Below the pieces are notes generated by a model. It did not search any database. It was not told where the DNA came from and saw only the letters and a list, made by a program, of their open reading frames with translations. Made by a program: the position numbers and the translations under genes. A DNA stretch of 47,720 bases from Neoconidiobolus thromboides FSU 785 (lineage: Eukaryota; Entomophthoromycota; Entomophthoromycetes; Entomophthorales; Neoconidiobolaceae). Within the stretch, counting starts at the first letter, position 1. Each line of letters starts with the position of its first letter. Below, one piece after another: positions 21,846-33,928 of this stretch. Where the stretch lies: assembly GCA_025603075.1 (NCBI GenBank), contig MU626408.1:1-47720 (forward strand), read 5' to 3'.

Positions 21846-23183
21846 ATGACTAAGACAAGTAAAAAAGAGCTAAACATTGATACGAAACAGCAATTAAAAA
21901 ACATGCCTTCAATCTCAAGTATAGGGTCCCCAGGCTCAGTATATGACCAATACTTTGATGCTTTTAATGATAGTTCTATTCATTCTCCGAACTTTTTACC
22001 AAACCAAGCGTTACGTTTAACTCACAAGAAATCATCCATGAATGGATATCCAGTGATTAGTTTTGACTCAAATCAACCTTATGACAATGAATCTGATGTG
22101 TACGATGACATGATCAGCTTACCTTCTGCGTCATTAGATGTTTCATCAAAGCAACTCAAAAACAAAAAGATAAATGATGATCTTAAGCAAAAGAAGCTTA
22201 ATAGAGATAGGGTTTCAATTATTAAGGAAGAGGAGGAGATAGTTGAGCCTCAAGAGGAAGAAACAGAGCCTGAGGAAGAAGTTGAACCAGAGCCAAAATC
22301 AGAGGAAATAGTAGCTAAGGAAGATACTAGCACCAGTAAGACTAAAAATAAAGAAAAAGAAGTAGCACAGTTGAAGTCAGATGAGAAGCGTAAATCAGTA
22401 AATAAGAAAGAGAAAGCAAAGCCAGAAACAAAACAAGTAAGACAAGAGAAAGAAGAAGAAGAAGAAGAAGAAAAAGAAGAAAAAGAAGAAAAAGAAAAAG
22501 AAGAAGAAGAAAAACCTGTTGTGAAAGATAGCAATAAAAAGACAAAACAAAAAGAAGTGATGGAAGAAAAAGATAGCAAAGAAGAAGAGAATAATGAACC
22601 AGAGAAAGAAAAAGGAGAGGAAGAAGAGGAGGAAGGTGATGGCGAAGATGGGATATTTGATTATTATGATATATTAGGACTTGAAAAGACAGATGATATT
22701 GAAGAAATTATTAATCAGTTTAAAAAGGAGGTGGTGTTAGCTGGGTTTAGTAGGAATAGTGAAGAAGGACAAGCGAGGATCAAAGAGTTAACGGAAGCGT
22801 ATGTTGTTTTAGGCAACTTGGAGAACAAACTTAATTATGACAAGACCATCGAGTTAGAGGATATGTCATTAGTAGAGTTATGGAAGCCCAAAGAAGCATA
22901 TGATCCGGATGACATATTTTCCCAAGTCTTTGAAGAACCTATTAAGAAAGAGTTGTTTAAACCAGAGTATTATTTCACACCCATGTCTTATGTGGCTGGA
23001 GCTATCATTGGGTTCATTTTATTCTCTTGGCCTGGATTAATTATTTTTGCCTATTTTTGTGGTAAAGTGGGTGATTGGGAGGATAATCGTTGTCCCCCTT
23101 CAAGAGAGCTTATTGGTAAATTATCGGATAATCAAAGAAATGCTTTGCTCCATGCTATGTCTAGATATATGCCTAAAGATTAA
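21846..23183 (+). CDS. J-like domain membrane protein lacking HPD, Glu-rich
   Basis: Single exon, 445 aa; I do not recognise a named orthologue. Residues about 1-115 are Ser/Asn/Asp-rich. Residues about 120-268 are a very acidic Glu/Lys stretch. Residues about 272-340 look like a J domain: YYDILGLEKTDDIEEIINQF at the start, then ELTEAYVVLGNLENKLNYD matching helices III-IV. The HPD loop is replaced by VVLAGFSRNSEE, so Hsp70 stimulation is not expected. A hydrophobic segment at about 380-408 (GAIIGFILFSWPGLIIFAYF) is one long or two short membrane spans, followed by a conserved-looking tail of about 35 residues. Possibly an ER protein by analogy with other membrane J proteins; this is inference. 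Confidence 0.75.
   Translation: MTKTSKKELNIDTKQQLKNMPSISSIGSPGSVYDQYFDAFNDSSIHSPNFLPNQALRLTHKKSSMNGYPVISFDSNQPYDNESDVYDDMISLPSASLDVSSKQLKNKKINDDLKQKKLNRDRVSIIKEEEEIVEPQEEETEPEEEVEPEPKSEEIVAKEDTSTSKTKNKEKEVAQLKSDEKRKSVNKKEKAKPETKQVRQEKEEEEEEEKEEKEEKEKEEEEKPVVKDSNKKTKQKEVMEEKDSKEEENNEPEKEKGEEEEEEGDGEDGIFDYYDILGLEKTDDIEEIINQFKKEVVLAGFSRNSEEGQARIKELTEAYVVLGNLENKLNYDKTIELEDMSLVELWKPKEAYDPDDIFSQVFEEPIKKELFKPEYYFTPMSYVAGAIIGFILFSWPGLIIFAYFCGKVGDWEDNRCPPSRELIGKLSDNQRNALLHAMSRYMPKD
22447..22514 (+). repeat. GAA/AAG-rich trinucleotide tract coding for poly-Glu/Lys
   Basis: Imperfect (GAA)n with AAA interruptions inside the J-like gene, encoding the Glu-rich run. It is likely to vary in length. Confidence 0.85.
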
Positions 23184-23620
23184 TATTTATAAACTTTACT
23201 ATTTATTTTTTCATTAAATTTTCATTTTTGTTATAAGCTTTTTTATTTTTCTAATTAAAAAGGAAGTTTTTTGTTTCTATTTTCATTTTTATTAGATATA
23301 GTAATAATTGAGTATATGGAGATTTTTTTTTGGTTTCATCACTTTTTCTATCTTTTAAGCGCCATTTGAGCAGAAAAATTATTAATAAAATCCTTAAACA
23401 CAAAAATGTATCCCCATATATTGTAAACAATATTATAGTATCAATATAAGCCAGTGCTAAAATAACTTTTTTATTGTATTAATAATATTTCATATTTTAA
23501 TTATAATTATCTCAAAACTACGCAGTTCTAAATTGAGCAATTTGAGAATAAACTGTGCAGAAAAATTGAATATAAAATATCATCAAAAACATAAATAATT
23601 TTTATCTATTAAATTTAAAA
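23184..23620. other. Intergenic with one MITE
   Basis: Short AT-rich gap between two + strand genes. It contains the MITE at 23,314-23,419 and nothing else I can support. Confidence 0.6.
23314..23419 (-). mobile_element. MITE copy, reverse orientation
   Basis: Left ATATGGAGATTT, core TCTTTTAAGCGCCATTTGAGC and right GTATCCCCATATA. It lies 130 bp past the J-like stop codon, so it could fall in the 3' UTR. Confidence 0.85.
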
Positions 23621-26600
23621 ATGAAAGGTAGATTTTCAGCAATAGATATTCGAGCTTCAGTTCAAGATATCAAAGAGAGGTAAATAAAATTATTAAAAAA
23701 GCAGTACTTAATTAAAAAAAACTAGTATCATTGGGCTAAGGTTACAAAATATCTATGATATTAATTCCAAGACGTTTTTATTGAAGTTTTCTCAAGTAAA
23801 TTTATCATATTGTATTTTGTATTGGTAGCTAATAATTCAATTTAGCCTGATAGAAAAGAGTTTTTGATTATTGAATCCGGTATCAGACTTCATTTGACTC
23901 AGTTTTCAAGAGAGAAAGCAACTACACCTTCCAATTTTTGTACCAAAGTAAACTTAAATTTTATGATTATTTATTAAATACTTAAATCATATAGTTAAGA
24001 AAACATTTACGTACTAGAAGGTTGACTAACGTAAGACAAGTCGGGGTTGATCGTATTGTTGAGTTTGAGTTTGCTTCTGCTACTGGGGCTAATACTCCAG
24101 GGACTTATCACCTAATTTGCGAATTTTATTCATCCGTAAATTACTCAGTATACTTAAGATAAATTTAATGTTAAATTTGAAATAGGGGAATGTAATATTA
24201 ACAGATCATGAATATACCGTCATCTCACTACTAAGAGTAGTCAAACAAAATAAAAGTAAGGAAATTGAAGATAAAAAAGATGACAAAAAGGGGGAGAATA
24301 AAAAAGACAAAAAAAGTAATGGTAAAGCAGATAACAAAAAAGAAGTCAAAAGCGACGAGAAAGAAAACGCGTTTACAATGGCAGTTAAAAATGTATATGA
24401 TATTTCACAACTCTCGCGTAAGTTTGAGACCGCTGTGATTGATAAATTATTGAATAAATTTCAACAAATGCTTGAAAATAAGCAAGAGAAAGTTGAAAAG
24501 GGCAATAAAAAGGGGAAAGGGGATTCACTTAAAAATATACTGAATGAAGTTTATTTATTTGGGTTACCATTAAGCGAACATGTTTTATTGGAAGTAGGTT
24601 TGGACCCAAATTTAATTATTAAGAAAGAGAATATTGATTTGGATAAAGACTCTGAATTTATTCAAAAATTGCAAAGCGCACTTCAATTAGCTGATAAAAT
24701 TATAGTTGAGTTTGATACTATTCCATCAAAAGGATACATTTTATTAGATGATAAAAGTAAAAAGGAGGAAGATGATGCTATGCTATATAAAGAATACCAT
24801 CCCTTTTTATTTAATCAATATAAAGATGTAAATTATAAGGAGTTTCCTACTTTTGTTACTGCTTTAGATCAATTCTTTTCCAAAATTGAAAGTCAGAAAT
24901 TAGCACAAAAAGAAAAATCAAGGGTAAATTAAATAAATTAAAGTAAATTAATTTAAACATTTATCATTTATTATAGGAAGATGCTGCTAAAATGAAACTA
25001 CAAGCTATTAAATCAGAACAGATGGGTCGTGTGGATGCTTTAGCACAAGCTGAAACGCAAAATCGATATGTCGCAGAGTTAATAGAAAACAATCTAGAAT
25101 TAGTTGACCAAATTATTTTAGTATTACGTAGTTTATTGGCATCTGGGATGGATTGGCAAGAACTTGAAGATATGATTAGAGATGAAACAAGAAAAGGAAA
25201 TCCATTAGCATCTCATATTAAATCACTTAATTTACATTATAACCAAGTCACTATTACTTTAAATGATCCTTATTATGAAGAGGATGTAGATATGGAAGAA
25301 GTATCTGATAGTGAATACGAATCTGGAGATGATGATAAAGAAAACAATAGTACTGAAGATAAAGAAAATAAAAGCGATGTTAAAGTAGATATCGATCTTG
25401 GATTATCAGCGCATGCTAATGCATCTAGGTATTACACGATGAAAAAGAATTCAGCTACTAAAAAAGAAAAGACATTAGCAATTGCAGAAACTGCGTTCAA
25501 AAATGCTGAAATTAAAGTACAGAATGACCTTAAAGAATTGAAACTAAATAAACCAACGATTGGAGTGAATAAAATACGTAAACCATTTTGGTTTGAAAAA
25601 TTTATGTGGTTTATTTCATCGGAAGGATATTTGGTTATTGCAGGTAGAGATGTACAACAGAATGAATTATTGGTTAAAAAGTATTTAAGAAAAGGCGATA
25701 TCTATTTACATGCTGATATGCATGGAGCTGCTACTGTAATTGTTAAAAATCCAGATCAAGGTACTATACCACCGTCCACTTTGAATCAAGCAGGTACTAT
25801 GTCAGTGTGTCATTCTAAAGCTTGGGAAAGTAAAATACTAACTTCAGCTTGGTGGGTATTTCATCATCAAGTATCAAAGTCAGCACCCACTGGTGAGTAT
25901 TTACCTGCTGGATCCTTTATGATCCGTGGTAAAAAGAATTTTTTAGCGCCTGCTGCTCTTACTTATGGTTTTGGATTGATGTATATGCTAGATGTTAATT
26001 CTACTGCTAGACGGCTACAAGCTCGATTAAAAAAGCAAAGTGAAGTAAACGAAGTTGAAGACCAAAAAGTTGACCAAGAAAAAATTGATAAGAAGCAAAA
26101 AGAAATTGACGATAAAATAGAGATAAAAGAGGAGACTGAACAAGAAATTGCTCAGGAAGATGATGACTCAGTTGAGAATGAACAAGAACTTGAAGAAGAA
26201 AAAAGTTCAATGAAAATTGGGTCTAGTAATTTATTTAATAGTAATACAGCACCATTGAATGAAAATAATCAAGATAAAGTAGTGGATAAATATGGACTTG
26301 TTTCTTCACAGCACATTCAAGAGAACCAAAAAAGCCAAGACGAAGCCGAAGAAGGTAAATTTGAAGAAGATCATCTTGGTAGAGAAACTGTATTTGATAG
26401 ATTACTTAATTCAAATGACGCTAACAGTAATAAAGAAAAGGTAGGCTATTGATTAATAGTTAATAGGTTGATGTCACTAATATGATTTAGGGTAAAAAGA
26501 GAATTTCAGCCAAAGAACGTAAGAGTATGAAAAAAGGAGGTAAAATAAATGAAGAATCAAAAGGCGAGGAAATGGACAAGAAAGAGAGTCTAAGTAGCGA

Positions 26601-27381
26601 TAAAAAGAGTAACAAAGAAAAGAATACTAATCAAAGCAGTGAAATGAGTAGTGTTAAACGAGGGCAACGTGGTAAAATGAAGAAAATACAGAATAAATAT
26701 GCCGACCAAGATGAAGAAGAAAAAGAGATTCGAATGCAATTATTAGGATCGGATAAGGGGCCTCAACCTAAAGGTAAAAAAGAAAAAAAAATAGCTGAAC
26801 AAAAGAAACAAAAGGAACAGATGATCTCTGAAAGAGAAACTTATTTCAAAGACAAGAGTAACAAGAAAAATGAAGATGAGAAAAATGAAGATGGGGCTAT
26901 TAAGGAGAGTGAACCTGCTGGAGTTAGTACAGTAAATGAAGAAGGCGATAAAAACGAAATGAATGAAGAAATCAAAGCCATGCTTGAAGAAGAAAACATT
27001 GTAATATTAGATGAAGATGAAACTGAAAATTTACAAGTTTATATGGATGGTTTAGTAGGTACTTTGCAAGAAGGTGAGATACCTGAATTCATGATCCCAG
27101 TCTCAGCCCCACTATCGGCTTTAAATAAACTTAAGTTTAAAGTTAAGTTACAACCTGGTACTATGAAAAAAGGACAAGCGGCTAAATTAGCAACTAACCA
27201 TTTCTTGGCTACCAGTGAATGTACCAAGTTAGACCAACAGCTTATTAAAACTATACCTAATCAGGAAGCTATCAATGTTTTGTTACCAAAGTCTAAGGTG
27301 ATGGCTCCTTCATTGGCAGCTGCTAAAAAGTCAGCGAATAATAAAGCGGCTAAAAAGGCGGCTAAAAAGAAGGAAGGGTAA
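23621..27381 (+). CDS. RQC2: Ribosome quality control factor Rqc2/NEMF (Tae2)
   Basis: Binds stalled 60S subunits carrying peptidyl-tRNA, recruits the Ltn1 ligase and adds C-terminal Ala/Thr (CAT) tails. Seven exons: 23621-23679, 23726-23795, 23846-23947, 23995-24135, 24186-24923, 24977-26440, 26491-27381; 1,154 aa (yeast 1,038). The NFACT-N start MKGRFSAIDI has Asp9, and Asp96-Arg97 in QVGVDRIVEF matches the Asp-Arg pair needed for tailing in yeast (D98, R99). A Lys-rich, low-complexity insert follows at about residues 165-195. A helical middle domain precedes NFACT-R at about 565-690 (KFMWFISSEGYLVIAGRD, KGDIYLHADMHGAATVIVKN). NFACT-C lies near 1,050-1,110. Linkers are acidic and Lys-rich. 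All introns are GT-AG. Confidence 0.95.
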
Positions 27382-27717
27382 ATTCAATTGAATAGAGTCC
27401 TTTAAGTAAAAATTAGATTAAATAAAGTGAAATAATTTTTTGAAAAATCGAAAGTTTACTAAAATTACTAAGGAATAACTAAAAATTAGTTTTGTTTATT
27501 TTACTTAATTTAGTAGCCATTAATAAGTTGAAAATTTCCTAAAAATTTCCTAACTGAGTTTTGGTTAATTAAAATGACTTCATTGGATCCAGTTCAATTT
27601 TGTTTAGTGCGGAGTGAAATGAGTATTGTTAAATAAATAAATGCTAGTCAATTATAAAACAAAATAAAAGATAAAACTGTTAAATTAATTTTTATTTAAT
27701 TATAATATTTTATAAAA
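27382..27717. other. Intergenic, RQC2 to unknown coiled-coil gene
   Basis: 336 bp of AT-rich sequence on the + strand side; nothing recognised. Confidence 0.5.
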
Positions 27718-30700
27718 ATGAGAATTAAAGGCAGAGTAAGTCCAATTAGTAGGATGAAATAGACTATAATTAACTCTTTATAACAAGGAAAGAGACACTT
27801 TAGACTTGATCATCAAAGCAATCTTCTACGAATATAACAATAAACTACGGGCGAACAAGTTAATTGAAGAATTGGAAATAAAAAAAGCGGAGCTAACTGA
27901 AAAAGATGATCAAAACTCATTAGAAACCTTAATACTGACCATAAAACAAAGCTACGCAGATATGATGGTGTTAACTATTGATGATATACTTGACAATAGC
28001 AAAAGTATGGTAAGTAGTTCTTTACCTGAGTCTGGTAAGAGTGGGAATCGAGAGTCTTGGATACAAACGGTGAAAAGAGACTCACCTTTACCACGGGCTA
28101 CAGCTTCACCCAACTTTAAAGTTTTAAGAAGTAGAGCAGCATCTATGAACTTTTCTCTAGATTTCCAATCTCCTCTAGTTTATCCTCAACAATTATTAAG
28201 AAAGCAAGTTAGCTTCAATGAAAACAATCAAGTAGTATTAGAAGGGCTGACCGTTTCGGTATATTTCTGTTTTTTGACTTTTTTGGTAAAAACTAACTTT
28301 TTATAGGGAAGTAAAGAGTTACAACAATGGCAAGAAAAATATGAAAAGAGGATACAAAAGGAACAACGGGAAAGAGAAAGAATAGAAAAAGAAATGATGG
28401 AATTAAAAGAGCAGTTAATCGAATATGAAACAGGGCAAGAAATTTTGAGTTTTAATTTTCAAAAGGAGAAGCAAAGCAAAGTTAAGCTGATGAAAGAAAA
28501 CCAAGTTTTGGATAGTTATTTATCTAGTTTGAAAGAAGAGATAGAGCAAATTTTACAAGACAAAATCCAATTGAGTCAACAAGTCAATAAGCTAAGAGGT
28601 ATGCTAAAGAATGAAGAGAACGAAAAGAGGGTTGTCAAAGAGAAACTGGTATGTTCATTGAGAGAAATGAATCAATTAAAACAGACTAATAATATTAAAA
28701 TTAATAAAACCAACAAACATAATAAAGTTAAAAGTTTGATTAATTTTAATACTATTATTGAGAGCAATAATAACATTAATGATGTTAGCTTAGAGTCAGC
28801 TGGATTTTTTAATAAAATTAGAGAACACTCAGAAAACAATTCCTGGTTGCTTTCACCTTCTTCTTTAAGTAATTACTCAAATAAAGACTCGCCAGTTCGC
28901 TCAATTCCTTTATCTAAAGTAATGGAAAATCAAAGTAACAATGATAGCAACAATAATAACAAATTGAAGGGAAAAAGTGAAAATTTGTTACTAGTATTTG
29001 AAGGTATCAAAAAAGATAGCAGTTCAAGAAGAAAGAGCGAGTCTGCACTGGAAAGTTATCAACTGAAAGGCGAAAATTATTTAAATGATTTTGAATTTAA
29101 AGACTACAGTTTCACGGATTGCTTCCCAAACTCAAAGAACAAAGTTAATAATACTAATGATAAAACCAACTGGTTGAATAGTTTAGAGTATAATATCAAT
29201 GGGTTATTTGATGACGATGATAAGGAAATGAAACTGACGACAGTTGAATTAAAGGATGGCAATAGTAAGAGGATGAATGTAAATACCGCTGAATTAAAGC
29301 AAAATAGCAATGGCGACAGCAGCACTGAGAAGGACATGGAGATAACTGAATTAAAACGGGATAGTTATAGCAATGAAGAAAGCAAAGAAGCAACTAAATC
29401 AAAATATAACAATAATAAGGAAACGGAGCAAAATACAGAAGAATCAATATACGATGCTAATAAAAAAGTGTATGACAAGCCAGCTGGGCTAGTACATGGT
29501 ACTAATAATAACAAAATGGAATCTGAGTTAAAAAAACAGATAGTTTATAACGATAAGGAAGTGGGTGATGAAGTAAATGAATCTAAGTTTAATAATAATG
29601 AAATGGACAATGAACCAAATGGATTAAAACGTAATGACAAGGAAGTGAGTGGTAAAATAATTGGATTAAGTTTGGATAGTAGTAATAAAGAGACTGGAGT
29701 TAAGGCAAAAAACCAAACAGCTTGTATCAGTAAGGAAGCGCGTGATGAAGCAAATGAACTTGTTCACAATAATCAAGAAGAAGGAAATGAAACAAATGAA
29801 CTTAGATATAATATCAATAATAATGAGGAATTAGAGTTAGACTTAAATATAAATATTAACAATAATAATAGATTAAATGGTTTCGATCCAAAATTAATTG
29901 AAGAAAGTAAAAGTAATGACTCGAGTTGTAAAAACAGTGTCTATTTAAATGAATCCAATCGAATTAGTAGAGGCAGTTTATTAAGCTATCAAATTAATAA
30001 TGAAAATCCATTGGGACTTATCAACAGTAATAATGAAAATAATAATAATAACAAACAATACAAGGTAAAATTAAACTAATGTATATAATTTATTAACTCC
30101 CAAACTAATAATTATAGATTAAGAGTACCCAAACTTATTACTTAAATTTGTGTAATAAATGTGAATTAAAATCAAAGACAAATATAGGTAAGTTAAGAGT
30201 TATCAATATAATGGCATGATTTAATAAAATTTTGTTTAGGTTATAATCATAACAGTGCTACTACCATCCCTATCAAGCAAAAACAAAACAGAATGAAAAG
30301 TATACCATTAACGCAATTGTCTAAAAAAGGTAAACAAAACAACAAAATAATAAAGTAACAAAGATTAATATTTGATGTTATCTAATAGCTATTCAACCTT
30401 ATTTATCTCCACCAAACAATAAAAAACTGTTTGACCAGCTTATTTCATTCCAACCTCAGTTTAGAAATACCGTGGGATTAAATACCCCATTATCAAGTTA
30501 TTTTTCAGAGTCTCCTTTTTCAGAAGAATTTGGTAAATTACTTTTGATTGTTTTTATAAAACTTCGTTCATTTTGTTTATTTAGAAATTATCAATTCGCC
30601 AACCACTTTATGCTCCTCAAGTTGTACGGATAACATAGTTGAAAATAACCTAAGTATGTTTCTTTAGAAGTCTTGTTTTAAATTATTTAAGTTAATTTAT

Positions 30701-30875
30701 TGTAGATTCACCTAATAATGAAAATTTAACAACATCTAATAATTTTTCTTTTGAAAATGTAGATGAGTTTGAAATTGAATTAGCTAGATTAAAATATACT
30801 AAAAATAATCGTACAGATTTAAATGTTTATGACCATTCTAATAAGTTTAGAGGTTATCGTATGGGGCTTAATTGA
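27718..30875 (+). CDS. Unknown Asn-rich coiled-coil protein, 929 aa
   Basis: I do not recognise this protein. Eight exons keep one open frame: 27718-27735, 27788-28258, 28307-30064, 30118-30187, 30240-30329, 30389-30532, 30585-30653, 30706-30875 (2,790 nt). The 18-nt first exon encodes MRIKGR. Residues about 7-65 are helical (TLDLIIKAIFYEYNNKLRAN, then EELEIKKAEL). Residues about 75-160 are Ser/Pro-rich with possible phosphosites (SPLPRATASPNF). Residues about 165-290 form a strong coiled coil with Glu/Lys/Gln heptads. The rest, to about 745, is Asn/Ser/Glu low complexity with loose repeats of the type (K)ETNEL(K)xN. The C-terminal exons hold short conserved-looking stretches and one CNKC pair. 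Likely a scaffold or cytoskeleton-type protein, by composition only. Confidence 0.7.
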
Positions 30876-31160
30876 ACAGTTTATTTTTTATTATTTATTA
30901 GTTATTATTGTGTTTTATGTATATATTAATAAAATTCCATAAATTTCATTTTATTTTATCTTTTGTTTTTATTTTTCTATTTTTCATTTTCTACTCTCTA
31001 TTTTTATTTTTGCTTATGTCATACTCATCAAAACTAAGCGATTAATTTTTAAAAACTTAGCCATCCACCAATAAAAAATCACCTAAAACTAAAACAATCA
31101 AACTAAAAGTGTATATTTAGACAAATAAAAGATTTTAATTTCAAATAGCAATAATATAAA

Positions 31161-33838
31161 ATGAATGACTATTATCAATTAAGTAAAGAAATTGTAGGCC
31201 ATGAGCAAGATGTAAAGACAATAAACTTATTTATATACATTTATTAAACAAACAACAATTAGATTAAAGGAGTAGATTATAATACTTTAGATGGGAGTAT
31301 ACTATCAGTAAGTAGAGATGGTAGTTTACGAGTGAATGGTGATAAGATATATTTAACTACAAATAAATTTTTAAATTGTGTTAAATATTTACCAAAGAGT
31401 GAAAAGAATGATGGTAATCAACTAACTTAAATATACAAAAATAAGAATTAATTTGTTTTAATATAGAGTATTATTTATCAGCTGGTAGTGCCAAAACAGT
31501 ATATATTCATCACCCACAGCAGCTAGATAGTGCTATTATGAGCTTAACAGGGCATAATGACAATATATGCTGTATTGATTTAACCGAGGATCATCGTATT
31601 ATTACCGGTAGTTGGGATAAGTAAGAATTTATAATTAATTTAGTAACATAACTTAACTAATAATAAAACAAATAGGACCATAAAAGTGTGGAAAGATTTT
31701 AATTTACAATTTACTTTCTTTGGCCATGAACAAGCTGTTTGGGCAGTCAAATATTTGAAGAGTAAACAATGGATTGTATCTGGTAAGTATTAGGCATAAC
31801 TAAATTTGAGGATTTTTTTAATGAATATTTATTTAGGTTCAGCAGATAAAACAATAAAGGTATGGGATGCAAATACTGGAAGTTTAATTCATACAATTCA
31901 AGCGCATACTGACTGTGTACGTAGTATTGATGAAGTTAAAAACTTGGGATTTATTTCTTGTGGAAATGATGGAGTCGTCAAAGTATGGGATTATTCCTTT
32001 AATTTAATTCAAGAATTACATGGACATACCTCATTTGTTTATTCTGTGCAAACTATTGATCCAGAGCAATTTTTATTTGCTTCAAGCGGTGAAGATCGTA
32101 GTATAAGGATTTGGAAAGGTAACTAATGTAACAACTATATTAATAATTACCAACATCATATGATTTTATTGTAGAAGGAAAATGTATTCAAACAATTACA
32201 TTACCAGCCCTATCGATTTGGACCTTAAAAGTATTACCTAATCAAAATATCGTTGCTGGGAGTTCAGATTCAGTAGTCCGTGTATTTACTAAAATCCAAG
32301 AAGAAGTAGCTGATAACGATACTCTTAAAGTAAGAAAATAATAGCGAATAATGATGTAACAATATACTAAACAAAAACTAGGCTTTCGAAGAGAAAGTAG
32401 GGCAACAAAGTATTAATACCAATCAAGTAGGAGATATTCAAAAAGAGAAACTAGAGGATGTTGAAGGATTACAAAAAAAAGGAAAGAAAGAAGGTGAAGT
32501 TAAAATGATACGTAATAATTTAAATAATGTAGAAGCATATCAATGGAGTATGAATAACCAAGAATGGGTTAAGATTGGAGAAGTAGTAGATGCGGTGGGT
32601 AATAGTAGAAAACAATTATATCAAGGTAATTAGTGATATTATAAACAATACAATAATATAAAATATTGATCATTTTATTATAGGTAAAGAATACGATTAT
32701 GTATTTGATATCAATTTAAGCGAAGGAGCTCCTAATTTAAAGTTACCTTATAACGTGGTTGATAATCCATTTACAGTAGCAATGAATTTCATTCAACAAA
32801 ACCAGTTACCTGTAGAATATTTAGACCAAATTGTACAATTCATCAACCAAAATGGCAAACCTATTACTATTGATAGTAATACTAACAATACCAGTAACTT
32901 TGCTAATCCTGACCCTTATACTGGAAGTAACAGGAATAAGGGCATCAGTACTACTACTACTACATCGACAATTATTAATGAAAAGATCAATTATACTAAA
33001 ATCAACATTGACCAAGTAATGAATAAATTCGACGAATTTAATTTATTACAATCATATGAGGTAATTTTGTTATAGTGGTAATATGTTTGATTAGCTATTA
33101 ATATTAATATTTATATAGAATAAACTTGAACAAGATAAATTCCAATTAATACATCAAACAATTAAGAACACAACTAGTAAGAGTGATGAAATGAAACAAG
33201 TGATTCAGCTGCTATTGCAACAATTTGTTAAAGTAAACAAAGAATATAAATTCCCCATCTTGGATTTATTGCGTTATTTAAGTAGCTTTATTGATTTGGA
33301 GAAGGAATTTAATGTTATAGAGTATTTAAATAACCATTTATATTCAAACATAAAGCCATTTGATAAAATGACAGATATTTTATTAATGATTTCATTTAAA
33401 TTAATATCCAATCTATTATTAGTTAACCAAACTAATAATGCTTTAGTTTGTAGTAATATGAGTTTATTATTACAGCAATTGAACATTATCGAGCCTTTTA
33501 TTAATCAGTCAAGTATCAATTGTAATTTAGCTTATTCTTCTATATTTGTTAATTTATCTCAGCTCAATCCCAATGTTACTAATTTTACAGTGGAAAATAT
33601 AAATGAATTTTTATTGCTATTGAATGAGTTATTATTGATTGACCATGAAGAATTAAATTATCGAAGTTTTGTAGCGATTTATAATGTTTATTTAAATTAT
33701 CAGAAATATCACGAGGATATCAAATTGTTGTTAGAACAATTAGAAATGCCAACTAGAATCCAAAAGGAATTTGTTGTTAAGTATAAAAATAATACAAAGA
33801 TTAGTGGATTATTAAACAAATTATATAATTTGCTTTAA
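31161..33838 (+). CDS. DOA1: Ubiquitin-binding Cdc48/p97 adaptor Doa1/Ufd3 (PLAA)
   Basis: Binds ubiquitin and Cdc48 and controls free ubiquitin supply and substrate fate, including mitochondrial and endosomal turnover. Nine exons: 31161-31211, 31263-31413, 31467-31620, 31676-31782, 31837-32118, 32175-32329, 32382-32625, 32684-33060, 33119-33838; 746 aa (yeast 715, human PLAA 795). Residues 1 to about 295 form a seven-bladed WD40 propeller (GHEQD, TGSWDKTIKVW, SGSADKTIKVWD, HGHTSFVYSV, SSGEDRSIRIWK). The PFU domain starts near 333 (KKEGEVKMIRNNLNNVEAYQ). Residues from about 440 to 746 contain an Asn/Thr-rich linker and then the PUL armadillo domain, which binds Cdc48. Domain order and length match the family. 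It is convergent with the next gene, 90 bp between stop codons. Confidence 0.95.
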
Positions 33839-33928
33839 AAAATAAAAGATTAAAAATCTGTTATTATTATCGAGTTTATACTGTCAGTTTCTTCTTCTTC
33901 GGTTATTATATATCTTTCTTTTATCTAT

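Noticed and set aside
22250-22579. Ser/Phe-rich open frames on the minus strand
   Set aside because: Mirror of the GAA-rich tract in the J-like gene on the plus strand.
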